Assembly: GCF_007970665.1 (NCBI RefSeq)
Contig: NZ_CP042430.1
Location: forward strand, 1,426,001 to 1,490,000
From: Baekduia soli
Lineage (GTDB): Bacteria; Actinomycetota; Thermoleophilia; Solirubrobacterales; Solirubrobacteraceae
Direction of reading: 5' to 3'
Length of the DNA: 64,000 nt
In this document: positions 9,052 through 17,022 of the stretch, one piece after another
Layout: each line of letters begins with the position of its first letter
How positions within the stretch are numbered: position 1 is the stretch's first letter
Made by a program: the position numbers and the translations under genes
The notes under the pieces: model-generated
Told to the model about the DNA's origin: nothing
Seen by the model: only the letters and a program-made list of their open reading frames with translations
Database searches by the model: none

Positions 9052-11858
9052 GCGGCTGGGAGGATCGCGCCGACCACGCGAAGCAGCGGTTGGCCGTGAC
9101 TGGACATCCGGTCAGCCAGCAGCTCGGCATCGGTGCGCACCTGAGCGGCCTTTTCGCGCTCGGTCGTCTTCGTGGCGAGCTCGAGGGTGAGTTGCTCCCA
9201 CGACTGGGCTCGGGCGCGCATCCGCGCGAGCTCCTGCTCGAGTCGTGATTCTTGCTCGGCGCGACGCTCGATCACGTACGCCTTGGCCTTATCGACGGCC
9301 TTTGGGATCAGCGCCTGCGCCGCCGTGATGTCGAGCTCGGCACCGGTGTTCACCATGCTTGGGCCGATGCCGGCGGCCTTCAGGACGGCCGGCAAGGGTT
9401 CAACGTGCACATCTCCTGACGCTGTTCGCTCAGCCGCGAGCCACTCGACGACCGTGGCCTGCCCGCGTTGATTGGAACACATCGCCAGCAGAAGCACGAC
9501 AGGGCTGGCGACGTCACCGATAAATACAGGAGCTTCACCGCGCCCGAAGTTGGCGAGCACCTTGTCGACCAGCCATTCGACGACCGGGTGCTGCTCGCCG
9601 AGGTATCCCGTCTCTGGCCACATCGTGCCCTCGGCCCGCTGCGCTGCGACGAGCTGCGCTGTGGCGACGTCTTTGTCGGTCGTAAGCTTGAGACGCTGCG
9701 TGATCTTGCGCTCGTTGAGGTAGCTCTGCGGGAGCACGCTCAGACGACGCTGAAGGTCACGCGGGGGATCGAATGCCAAGAACGAGTTCTCGGGTTCGAT
9801 CGCGATATTCAGTTCCGTGTGGGGCTTCTTCGACTCCTCCTCAAGAGCCTCGTGGACGAACGTGGCGTGGTCCTCGACCAGCGTGATCGGCTCTGCGACC
9901 TCGACGGGCCCGCTGTCGGTTCCGCCTGCCATGAGAGCCAGAAGGTCGAAGCTGTCGAGGTCGGGCTCCTCAGGGACCGCGCTCTCCGCGCTCTCGCCGG
10001 CAGCCAGCGCCTTGGCTATCGCGTCCTCCTCGAGGTCGACCGCGTGCAACCCCATGAGGGCGGCGGCCTCGCCGAGCGTCTGATGGATCTCGTGTTCCTT
10101 CTCGAGCAGCCGTTTCAGGACAGCGAGGTCGCCCCGGACCTTGTCGTGGTCGGGTTGGAGCAGGAGCGCGCGGATCTCAGGCGCGTGTCGCTGCCCGTAG
10201 CGATCGATCCGCCCGTTGCGCTGATCGATGCGGATCACGCTCCAGGGAAGGTCGAAGTGGATCAAGTGATGGCAGGACTTGTGAAGGTTCACACCCTCGG
10301 AGGCAACGTCGCCCGTGAACAGTAGGCGAAGCGGTCTGGAGTCCTGGCCAAACTCCTCGACGATTCGCATCTGCTCGGTGTCGGGCAGGCCGCCGTGCAT
10401 GACAGCCACGGCCTTGTCGGGCAGTTTCAAGGCCTTCGACACGGTTTCGGCGAGCCAGTGCAGCGTGGCGATCCGTTCGGAGAACACGACGACTCGTTCC
10501 GTCGATCGAGGACCCACTCCGAGCGTCTTGAGTTCGTCAATGAGGCGCCGAAGCTTGGCGCTGGAGTCATCGTCGATCTGGTCGTTGAGGGCGGCGAGCT
10601 CGGCGAGAGCGCCATCCTCGCGCTCTTGTTCCTCGGTCTGCCCCACCGCTGGGCTCAGTTTCTTGCGCCGCTCGAGAATGGTGTCTCGCAGAGCGACGTG
10701 GGACGACAGGAATGCCTTTAGGAGGGTCCACGGAAATAGGCGGCTTCCTTTGCCGCTCACCGGCGACCCGCCGGCGCCGGGGTACAGCCAGGCGCCCGCC
10801 AGCTCGGCGATCACAGCGTTCTCGCGTGGGCTCGCGGGCACTGCAATCGGCTTCGGCGGAAGGCGATCGGGGAACTGGTGGCCAACCTCCGCTGCAACGT
10901 CCTTCTTGAAGCGACGGATGTAGAGGTGCTCAATGTCCTCGCGCTTGTACGACTTCGGGTCGGCGATGGCAGTCGGATCAAGCATGCGGATCAGCTCAGC
11001 GAACGACTCGCGCTTGCCGTTGTGCGGCGTGGCACTCGTCAACAGCAGTGCATCCGTGCGCGGCGCCAAGAGGCGGGCGAGGCGGTTTCGAAACGCCGAG
11101 CGGTTCGCCACGTTGTGGCATTCATCGATCACGACCGCGTCCCAGTGGATTCGCTCGAGGTGCGGTCCGTACTGCCCAGGATTCTTCAGGGTGTCGATCG
11201 AGACGATCACCCGCTTGTAGAAGCTGAACGGGTTCCGCGTTCGCGGGATCTTCTGCCACACGCGCTCAACGCCCTGGGAGTCCAAGCGGACGAGGGGGAG
11301 GCAAAACCGCGTCCAGAGCTCATGCTGGAACTGCTCGAGAATGTGCCTCGGCGTGACGACGAGGATCCGCTCGCCGCGGCCGCGCCGGATGAGCTCGGAC
11401 AGAATCATCCCGACCTCGAGCGTCTTGCCGAGCCCCACCGCGTCAGCGATGAGCAGCCGAGGGCGCGGCTGCTCCAGCGCCAGAGCTACCGCGCGCTCCT
11501 GGTAGTCGAGTGGGTCGAGCAGCTGGCGATGCCCAATCGCCGGGCGGATCTCGGTGACGGGCAGGGGAGTCCGTCGCAATAGCGCCTCGAGGTAAAGGCG
11601 TCCGCGGCGAAAGCCGGGCGAATCGTCATGGACGAGCGTTGTATCCTCGGGCCGCAGCGGCTTGATGTCGTCGAGGTTCGTGAAGAACGTCGCCTCCTGG
11701 TCGCGCACAAGCTCGGAGAGACCGGTGGCGCGGACCAAGAGACCATCCGCTTTCGTCTGCTGGACGCGGGTGATCAGCCAGTCCTCGTCGCGCACCTCAA
11801 CACGCGCGCCGGCGGCAAGGAGAGGGATCGCAGCTGTAGGGGTACTCAACCTCGACAC
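9048..11858 (-). CDS. SNF2-family helicase/translocase (DrmD-like), first gene of the defence operon
   Basis: This 936-aa protein has a complete SNF2/RapA-type superfamily 2 core. Residues 141-146 are motif I (VGLGKT), 245-248 are DECH (motif II) and 274-279 are TSATPH (motif III). Near residue 550 are the C-terminal helicase motifs, including DVASEGVNL and QRNGRIDRYGQ. The C-terminal third has a charged, probably coiled-coil stretch rich in Glu and Arg. The start is GTG at 11858, preceded by AGGAGAGG; an ATG at 11869 is out of frame and stops after seven codons. The last codons overlap the methyltransferase start. SNF2 proteins beside PglX-like methylases are the DrmD component of class 1 DISARM, but SNF2/methylase pairs also occur in other defence loci. 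Confidence 0.85.
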   Translation of the reverse strand: MSRLSTPTAAIPLLAAGARVEVRDEDWLITRVQQTKADGLLVRATGLSELVRDQEATFFTNLDDIKPLRPEDTTLVHDDSPGFRRGRLYLEALLRRTPLPVTEIRPAIGHRQLLDPLDYQERAVALALEQPRPRLLIADAVGLGKTLEVGMILSELIRRGRGERILVVTPRHILEQFQHELWTRFCLPLVRLDSQGVERVWQKIPRTRNPFSFYKRVIVSIDTLKNPGQYGPHLERIHWDAVVIDECHNVANRSAFRNRLARLLAPRTDALLLTSATPHNGKRESFAELIRMLDPTAIADPKSYKREDIEHLYIRRFKKDVAAEVGHQFPDRLPPKPIAVPASPRENAVIAELAGAWLYPGAGGSPVSGKGSRLFPWTLLKAFLSSHVALRDTILERRKKLSPAVGQTEEQEREDGALAELAALNDQIDDDSSAKLRRLIDELKTLGVGPRSTERVVVFSERIATLHWLAETVSKALKLPDKAVAVMHGGLPDTEQMRIVEEFGQDSRPLRLLFTGDVASEGVNLHKSCHHLIHFDLPWSVIRIDQRNGRIDRYGQRHAPEIRALLLQPDHDKVRGDLAVLKRLLEKEHEIHQTLGEAAALMGLHAVDLEEDAIAKALAAGESAESAVPEEPDLDSFDLLALMAGGTDSGPVEVAEPITLVEDHATFVHEALEEESKKPHTELNIAIEPENSFLAFDPPRDLQRRLSVLPQSYLNERKITQRLKLTTDKDVATAQLVAAQRAEGTMWPETGYLGEQHPVVEWLVDKVLANFGRGEAPVFIGDVASPVVLLLAMCSNQRGQATVVEWLAAERTASGDVHVEPLPAVLKAAGIGPSMVNTGAELDITAAQALIPKAVDKAKAYVIERRAEQESRLEQELARMRARAQSWEQLTLELATKTTEREKAAQVRTDAELLADRMSSHGQPLLRVVGAILPAA

Positions 11859-12854
11859 GGGCCTAGCATCCTCTCCTAGTTTCGAACTTGCTCGCGTGTC
11901 TTGGCCCTGGCCTCGCGCCCATGCATCTCCACCCGCTAAGACGTCCCGCCGTCACTCCTCTCGGAGCGCCGGCGGTGCGCGTCGTATCCAGTCGTGTCAT
12001 GGGCAGCAGACCTGACGCGCCACGTCACGCCACGTCGGCACCAGCGCGCTGTTGTTCAGCCGATGTGAGCTGTTAGACCCGGCAGTGGCCGCAGCTTCCG
12101 CCATCAGTCGATCGGCATTTTGGTGGACCTCCGTGCGCGAACCGAGGTGCCGGCAGTCCGAAATAAGCGAGTGGCGCAGTGGCAACCACCGCTAACGATC
12201 GGGGCGCGTGCAGGGGCGTAAGGCCAACTCAAGCCGTGACGGCCGCGAAACAGGGTCGTGGTGTCCCGCGTGGGGGCAAGCATCTGAGTCGCTGGCGTGG
12301 CACGGCCGAACATGTCTGTGTGTCTTCGTAGCCTTGGGTGCTCTCAGTACCGAGTATCGCCGGCGCTAACGGGCGATCGATTCGCGGGCCACCGGTGCCA
12401 CCAGTCCGCTGCCGCAGGCCGTCAGCACGGCGCGGGAAGCCTATCTCGCCAGCGCCCACGGTCGACTGACTGGTGTCCGTGCCAGGATGAGCCCTTGCTT
12501 GGGTTCGGGTTGAACGGTTTGGGCTTCTCGCCTGCTCGCTGCTCCTCCGCACCTGGTTACGGGTGAGGGCTGTCCTTTCGTTGACTCCTTTCGTCTGTCG
12601 AGGGGCCCACCACTGCGGATCGCCCAGTGTTCACAGGGTTCTTGGACCTGGGCCTGACCCCGACCACCCGCGCCCTCCATGAGAACAGAGACGAGCGGGC
12701 TCGGGTGGTCGGACTCAGTCCCAGGGATGGCAGGAGGCCAGGGGCTTGCGGTGGTGGGCCCAGCAGGACTAGAGGTCAGTACGAGTACCAGACCAGGAAC
12801 CCAGGAGACAGAGAGAACAGAACAACAACATGAACAACAGGCGGGAAGCGGCGC
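11859..12854. other. Non-coding stretch of about 1 kb between the defence operon and the island replication/transfer gene
   Basis: No reading frame here has convincing protein character on either strand. The interval contains the presumed promoter of the leftward operon, whose AGGAG-type ribosome site is just upstream of 11858, an imperfect 26-bp inverted repeat near 12650-12722, and an A-rich leader (12815-12840) before the rightward gene at 12855. Its position between two divergent island genes suits a control region or an origin, but no origin family is recognised. Confidence 0.5.
12650..12722. repeat. Imperfect 26-bp inverted repeat with 21-nt spacer
   Basis: The left arm (12650-12675) and the reverse complement of the right arm (12697-12722) agree at 22 of 26 positions. 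The core CCGACCACCCG / CGGGTGGTCGG is perfectly paired over 11 bp. The spacer is 12676-12696. There is no T-run after the right arm, so it is not a typical intrinsic terminator. It lies about 130 bp upstream of the replication-relaxation-like gene and could be an operator, an origin hairpin or an RNA structure. Confidence 0.6.
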
Positions 12855-13676
12855 ATGGACGCGAGGGGACGGGCGACGGCGCAGGAGCGAGCGGACGCTG
12901 CGGTGGCGGCGGGTGAGGGGTGGCCGGTTCAGCGCGGTCGGCGTGACGTAGTAGAGGCAGAGCGGGATCAGGAGTGGCTTGGGTGGACGGGCCGGTTTCG
13001 GTTTGTCACGACGGACCTGTTGGCGTTGCGGTTCGGGGTCAGCGTGCAGGCCGCGCGGGGACGGGTCAGGCGCCTGGAGGGCGAGGGGCTGGTAGTCGCG
13101 GTGCGCGAGCATGTCTCGCAGACCCGGGCGATCTACCTGAGCACGAAGGGCGCGCGGCTGATCGGCCGGCGGCCGAAGCGCAAGCCGCCGCGCGTCGCGG
13201 TGCAGCGCGAGCACGAGCTGGCCATCGTCGAGCTCGCCGCCCAGCTTGAGCTCGCCGCCGACGGGCGAGTGGAGGTCTTGACCGAGCGTGATTGCCGTGG
13301 CCGCGAGGTCGACGGCCTGGGCCGCTACAGCGTCGACATCGTCGATGACCGCGGGATCACGAGTCGCCGCTGGCCCGATCTCATCGTCGGTCATGAAGGG
13401 CGAAGGGTGGCGATCGAGATCGAGTTCGCGAGTAAGGCTGCTAGCCGTCTAGCGAGCATCGTTGCTAGCTATCTCGCTAGCTCGCTAGCCGAGGTCCGGT
13501 TCCTCGTGGCCTCGCCGGCGTTGGCCGCACGGCTCGCGAGCCTCGTTGTCATCGAACGCGGTCGCCTAGTGAATCAGCGCATCACGCCGAGCACGGCCGT
13601 GACGATCGCCGCCTGGCACGGCGCCCCCGAACCCGTGCGCAACGAGATTCATCGGCGCCTGCAGCTCGGGCGCTGA
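12855..13676 (+). CDS. Winged-helix protein resembling replication-relaxation proteins of mobile elements
   Basis: The 273-aa protein has an N-terminal winged-helix region at about residues 45-110 (FVTTDLLALRFGVSVQAARG, then GEGLVVAV). Its C-terminal half shows PDLIVGHEGRRVAIEIEFASK at about residues 172-193, an arrangement like a PD-(D/E)XK nuclease core. Replication-relaxation family proteins of Gram-positive conjugative elements combine such a winged helix with a similar C-terminal domain, so a role in element replication or transfer is the best guess. The ATG has GGGAAG about 10 nt upstream. A cluster of GCTAGC hexamers lies inside the coding sequence (13440-13489), where Leu is written CTA, a codon otherwise avoided at this GC content. 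Function is not proven. Confidence 0.55.
   Translation: MDARGRATAQERADAAVAAGEGWPVQRGRRDVVEAERDQEWLGWTGRFRFVTTDLLALRFGVSVQAARGRVRRLEGEGLVVAVREHVSQTRAIYLSTKGARLIGRRPKRKPPRVAVQREHELAIVELAAQLELAADGRVEVLTERDCRGREVDGLGRYSVDIVDDRGITSRRWPDLIVGHEGRRVAIEIEFASKAASRLASIVASYLASSLAEVRFLVASPALAARLASLVVIERGRLVNQRITPSTAVTIAAWHGAPEPVRNEIHRRLQLGR
13440..13489. repeat. Cluster of four GCTAGC palindromes inside a coding region
   Basis: GCTAGC occurs at 13440-13445, 13464-13469, 13476-13481 and 13484-13489, with a related TCTAGCGAG at 13448. Spacings are 24, 12 and 8 nt. Within the reading frame the hexamers sit in more than one register, so a simple amino-acid repeat does not explain them. Iteron-like binding by an island protein is possible. 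Confidence 0.6.
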
Positions 13677-13878
13677 ACTGCGTCCGAGTGGTGCCCAGCG
13701 CGCCGTGCCGTAGGGCTGCGAGCCGGCGCGGGGGCAGCGAGGGAGGGCATCGGGCTTCCGCGCCCGAGGGGTGCCCGGTGATCCAGCGTTGCCCGGGCGC
13801 GGGGGACGACGCCACGCCGATTCACGTGCGAGCGTGGAGCCCGTGCGGGACCCTGCGGCCCGCAGCGCCCTACCGGGC

Positions 13879-14103
13879 ATGCCCACCCCCACCCACTTCG
13901 ACGAGACCATCGCCGTCTCCGTCAACCTCACTGAGCCGCTGCTGACCGCCGACCAGGTCGCCGACCTGCTCGCTGTCCCGCGGTCCAGCGTCTATGAGTA
14001 CGCGCGGCGCGCCCACAACCCGCTCCCGTCGATCGGCGTCGGCCGCCACCGCCGCTTCTATCGCAGCGACGTCGGCACCTGGCTCGCGTCGATGCGCTCG
14101 TGA
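13879..14103 (+). CDS. Excisionase-like helix-turn-helix protein (HTH_17/MerR-like)
   Basis: This 74-aa protein starts at an ATG (MPTPTHFDE). It carries one compact DNA-binding domain: LLTADQVADLLAVPRSSVYEY is the helix-turn-helix, and GRHRRFYRSDVGTWL is the wing and following helix typical of Xis/AlpA-type excisionases. It runs towards the integrase and their 3' ends overlap (14058-14103). Such proteins usually bend DNA at attachment sites to favour excision, and may also regulate element genes. A longer in-frame start at 13771 exists, but the extra residues are low-complexity and unlike the family. Confidence 0.75.
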   Translation: MPTPTHFDETIAVSVNLTEPLLTADQVADLLAVPRSSVYEYARRAHNPLPSIGVGRHRRFYRSDVGTWLASMRS

Positions 14104-15335
14104 AGCGGCGGCAGCTCGAGGCGCGCGGTCGCGGGCGCGAACGCCGCGTCGACGATCAGCGCGTCCTCGGGCCGCGGTGCGTAGTGCAGGTAGCGCATCG
14201 TGGTCTGCACGTCGGCGTGGCCCATCCACTCCTTGACGCGCAGGATGTCGGCCTTGGCGATCAGCGTCGTGCCGAACGTGTGGCGCAGGTCATGAAAGCG
14301 CAGCGGTCTCAGACCGGCGCGCTCCAGGGCATCCAGGTAGCGCCGGCGCAGCGCCGACCCGTCCAGATAGCCGCCGGTCTCACCCGGGAAGACAAGGTCG
14401 TCCTCGCCGGTCCACCGCCGGCGCTGGCCCAGCGAGGCCAGCGCGGCGGCGACCTCGCCGGCCATCGGCACGCCGCGGACCTTGCCGCTCTTGGGTGTCG
14501 TCAGGGCGTTGGCGGCATAGCTGGCCCGCACCCGCACCACCGAGCCCACGAAGTCGACGTCGCGCCAGCGCAGCGCCAGCAGCTCGCCACGCCGCAACCC
14601 GGTGAACGCCGCCGTCAGGAAGATCGCGGCGTCTTGCTTGCCGGCGGCGGCACGCACCAGCGCCCGGACCTCGTCGGGCGAGAAGACGTCGATCTCGAGC
14701 TTGCGCGCCACGCGCAGGGGCTCGACCTGGGCGGCCGGGTTGTGCTCCAGCCCATACATGCGCTGCGCACGGCGGAAGATCCCGTACAGCTCGACCAGCA
14801 GCTTGTTGCGCGTCCGCGGCCCCGTGGTCAGCGACGCGCGCCAGCGCTCGATGTGCACCGAGGTGATGTCGCGCACCGCCATCTCCCCGAACGCCGGGAT
14901 GAGCTGGTTCTGCACGCTGTTGCGATAGCCGCGCAGCGTCGAGGGCTTGCAGCCCCGGTCCTGCTCGACATAGCGCAGCCACTCACGCGCCGCCTGCACG
15001 AACGTCGCATCCGCGCCGGTCGACCCACCACATAAGAAACCGAATCGCGCCTGCTCCAAGCGGTCCTCCAACCACGCCTCAGCGGAGCGCTTGTCAAAGA
15101 AGCCCGGCGCCGGCCGCCCCTGGCCCGTCCACGCCGGCCCGATCTTCTTCTTGGTCTGTCGTCCACCCGGTGGGCGGTACTTGGCAAACCACGCCGGCCC
15201 GCTGGCCCGGTCCACGCGAAACACATGACCCGAACCACGCGGGACCTCATCGAACGCCACTTGTCCTTCACCTCGCTGAATCTTGGGACCCGTTTGGGGA
15301 CCTTTTTGCCTTCCAGCGAGAGGGCGATAGAACAC
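14058..15335 (-). CDS. int: Site-specific tyrosine recombinase (island integrase)
   Basis: The protein has an N-terminal arm-binding region, a SAM-like core-binding domain (VRDITSVHIERW, about residues 155-215) and a C-terminal catalytic domain. TGLRRGEL holds the first catalytic Arg, HDLRHTFGT holds the His-x-x-Arg pair, GHADVQTTMRYLHY holds the second His and the nucleophilic Tyr. The gene starts 30 bp from the tRNA-Arg 3' end, the classical arrangement for tRNA-targeting integrases. The GTG at 15335 gives 425 aa, but it lies next to a terminator hairpin. An internal GTG at 15260, preceded by GGTGAAGGA, would give about 400 aa and is a serious alternative. The catalytic residues are complete, so it may be active. 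Confidence 0.9.
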   Translation of the reverse strand: MFYRPLAGRQKGPQTGPKIQRGEGQVAFDEVPRGSGHVFRVDRASGPAWFAKYRPPGGRQTKKKIGPAWTGQGRPAPGFFDKRSAEAWLEDRLEQARFGFLCGGSTGADATFVQAAREWLRYVEQDRGCKPSTLRGYRNSVQNQLIPAFGEMAVRDITSVHIERWRASLTTGPRTRNKLLVELYGIFRRAQRMYGLEHNPAAQVEPLRVARKLEIDVFSPDEVRALVRAAAGKQDAAIFLTAAFTGLRRGELLALRWRDVDFVGSVVRVRASYAANALTTPKSGKVRGVPMAGEVAAALASLGQRRRWTGEDDLVFPGETGGYLDGSALRRRYLDALERAGLRPLRFHDLRHTFGTTLIAKADILRVKEWMGHADVQTTMRYLHYAPRPEDALIVDAAFAPATARLELPPLHERIDASQVPTSLR

Positions 15336-15337
15336 GA

Positions 15338-15354
15338 AAAGCCCCGCATGCGGG

Positions 15355-15359
<5 letters not shown>
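15338..15359 (-). terminator. Intrinsic terminator downstream of tRNA-Arg
   Basis: Read leftward, an almost perfect hairpin centred on CCCGCATGCGGG, flanked by AAAG and CTTTT, ends in a short T-run. It follows the tRNA 3' end by about 6 nt and precedes the integrase start. As it lies on the island side of the tRNA, it may have been brought in with the element. Confidence 0.65.
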
Positions 15360-15439
<80 letters not shown>

Positions 15440-15580
15440 AGCGACCCCGCAGTCTAGCCGGGTGCCCCGGGCCTTGCGGAGCCGTCCGCGCGACCGCCGG
15501 ACCGCGCCCCCGCTTGCCTCCGACCGACACCCGTCCTCCGCCGCTCAAGCCCCCCGCCTCCTGGCCGACCTCAGGAAGGC

Positions 15581-16934
15581 ATGGCTGAACGTCAGATTGC
15601 GGACATCGCTGAGGAACCGCGGGTCGCGGTCGCTCGGGCGATCGCGGATCTGGGCGAGCTGCCCGTGCTCCGGCGCAGCGTCATCAAGGTCCGCGAGATC
15701 GCCGAGGACCCGGCCGCCACCACGGCCGACATCGTCTCGGCCCTCGAGGAGGACCCCAACCTCGCGGTCAACGTCCTGCGCTACGCCAACTCGGCGATGA
15801 ACGCGCGGCCCGTCCGCGCCGCGACGCTCCACCAGGCCGTCACGCTCGTCGGCCGCCGCGCGGTCGGCCGCCTGGCCATGGAGGCCGCCGTCTGCGACTT
15901 CTTCGAGCAGGCCCCCGGCGCCGGCGGCGTCGCGCGCGGCCAGCTGCACGTCCATGCCGTCCAGGTCGCCGCCTGCTCGGCCGAGATGGCCCGTCGCGCC
16001 GGCGTCGACGCCGGCGCCGCCCACCTGGCCGGCCTCCTGCACGACCTCGGCAAGCTCGTCCTCCCGGCCGCCTTCGGCGCCGACCGGGTCGACGCCCTGT
16101 CGGTCAACGCCCCCGCGGGCCCGCTGCGCGTCCGTGCCGAGCGCGAGCAGCTCGGCATCGACCACGGCGAGGCCGGCGCGCTCTTCGCCACCGACGCGGG
16201 CCTCGACGCCGACGTCGCCCGTGCCATCGGCGCCCACCACGCGCCCGACGCCCCCGACGACGCCGTCACCCTCTGCGTCCAGGCCGCCAACGCCGCCGTG
16301 GCCCTGCTCAACGGCCACCACGCCGATGCCACCCTGCTGCAGCACGCCCTCGAGATCCTGGACATCGACCACGTCCAGCTCGAGGAGATCACGATGTCCG
16401 TGCTGCCGGCGATGGCCGCGAGCGCGACGGGCGCCGGCCACGGCCTGGCCGCCCAGGTCGAGCGCCTGGAGCGCGAGGCCCGCGAGGACGAGCTCACCGG
16501 CCTGCTCAACCGCCGCTACTGGTCGCAGGTCGCCCGCTCGTGTCTGGCCGACGCCGGCGCGACCGTCCTCATCTGCGACGTCGACCACTTCAAGGGCATC
16601 AACGACTTCCACGGCCACCACACGGGCGACTTCGTGCTCGGCGAGATCGGCCGCATCCTGCAGCGCGAGGGCGTCGCCGGGCGCCTGGGCGGCGACGAGT
16701 TCGCCCTCCTGGTCGCCGCGCCGCGCAGCGGCGAGGAGGCCGCGCACGCCCTCCAGGACGCGATGCGCGAGGCCTTCGCCGACTCCGCCCTGGGCGTCAC
16801 GCTGTCGATCGGGATCGCCGAGTCGACCGTCGCCGGCGCCCGAGCTCAGCGAGCTGCTGCGCAGCGCCGACACCGCGCTGTACCGCGCCAAGGTCGCCGG
16901 CCGCGGCATCGCGCGCTCCGGCGCCAACGTCTGA
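15581..16934 (+). CDS. HDOD-GGDEF signalling protein (predicted diguanylate cyclase), apparent frameshift
   Basis: An HDOD domain spans about residues 20-215 and contains LLHDLGK. A GGDEF domain covers about residues 300-450, with LTGLLNRRYW and the active-site RLGGDEF. After GIAESTVAGA the reading frame breaks at the C-run near 16839-16841. The next frame supplies the missing end, ELSELLRSADTALYRAK through GARSGANV-like residues, stopping at 16934. The total length is a multiple of three plus one, so one extra base or two missing bases would explain it. An intact product would be about 451 aa and would make c-di-GMP. AGGAAGGC lies just before the ATG. The break is probably a base-call error, though a young mutation cannot be excluded. 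Confidence 0.8.
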
Positions 16935-17022
16935 CCCGCCTCGCACGCACCCGGCCGCCGCGCCAAGATGTGGGCTCCTGCCGGGTTCACCTCCGGCGCC
17001 CTGGGGAAGGAAAGCCGATCAC

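Noticed and set aside
12441-13394. 317-aa leftward frame across the non-coding gap and the relaxation-like gene
   Set aside because: Mostly antisense to a gene with a clear winged-helix domain; Cys-, Pro- and Arg-rich composition resembles a shadow frame.
13440-13489. CRISPR-like array
   Set aside because: The repeat unit is only 6 bp with irregular 8-24 nt spacing, there are no unique spacers of constant size, and no cas genes are seen.
16540-17022. N-terminal extension of the glucan phosphorylase to 867 aa
   Set aside because: The extra 161 residues are an out-of-frame reading of the HDOD-GGDEF gene; a strong ribosome site marks the ATG at 17023.
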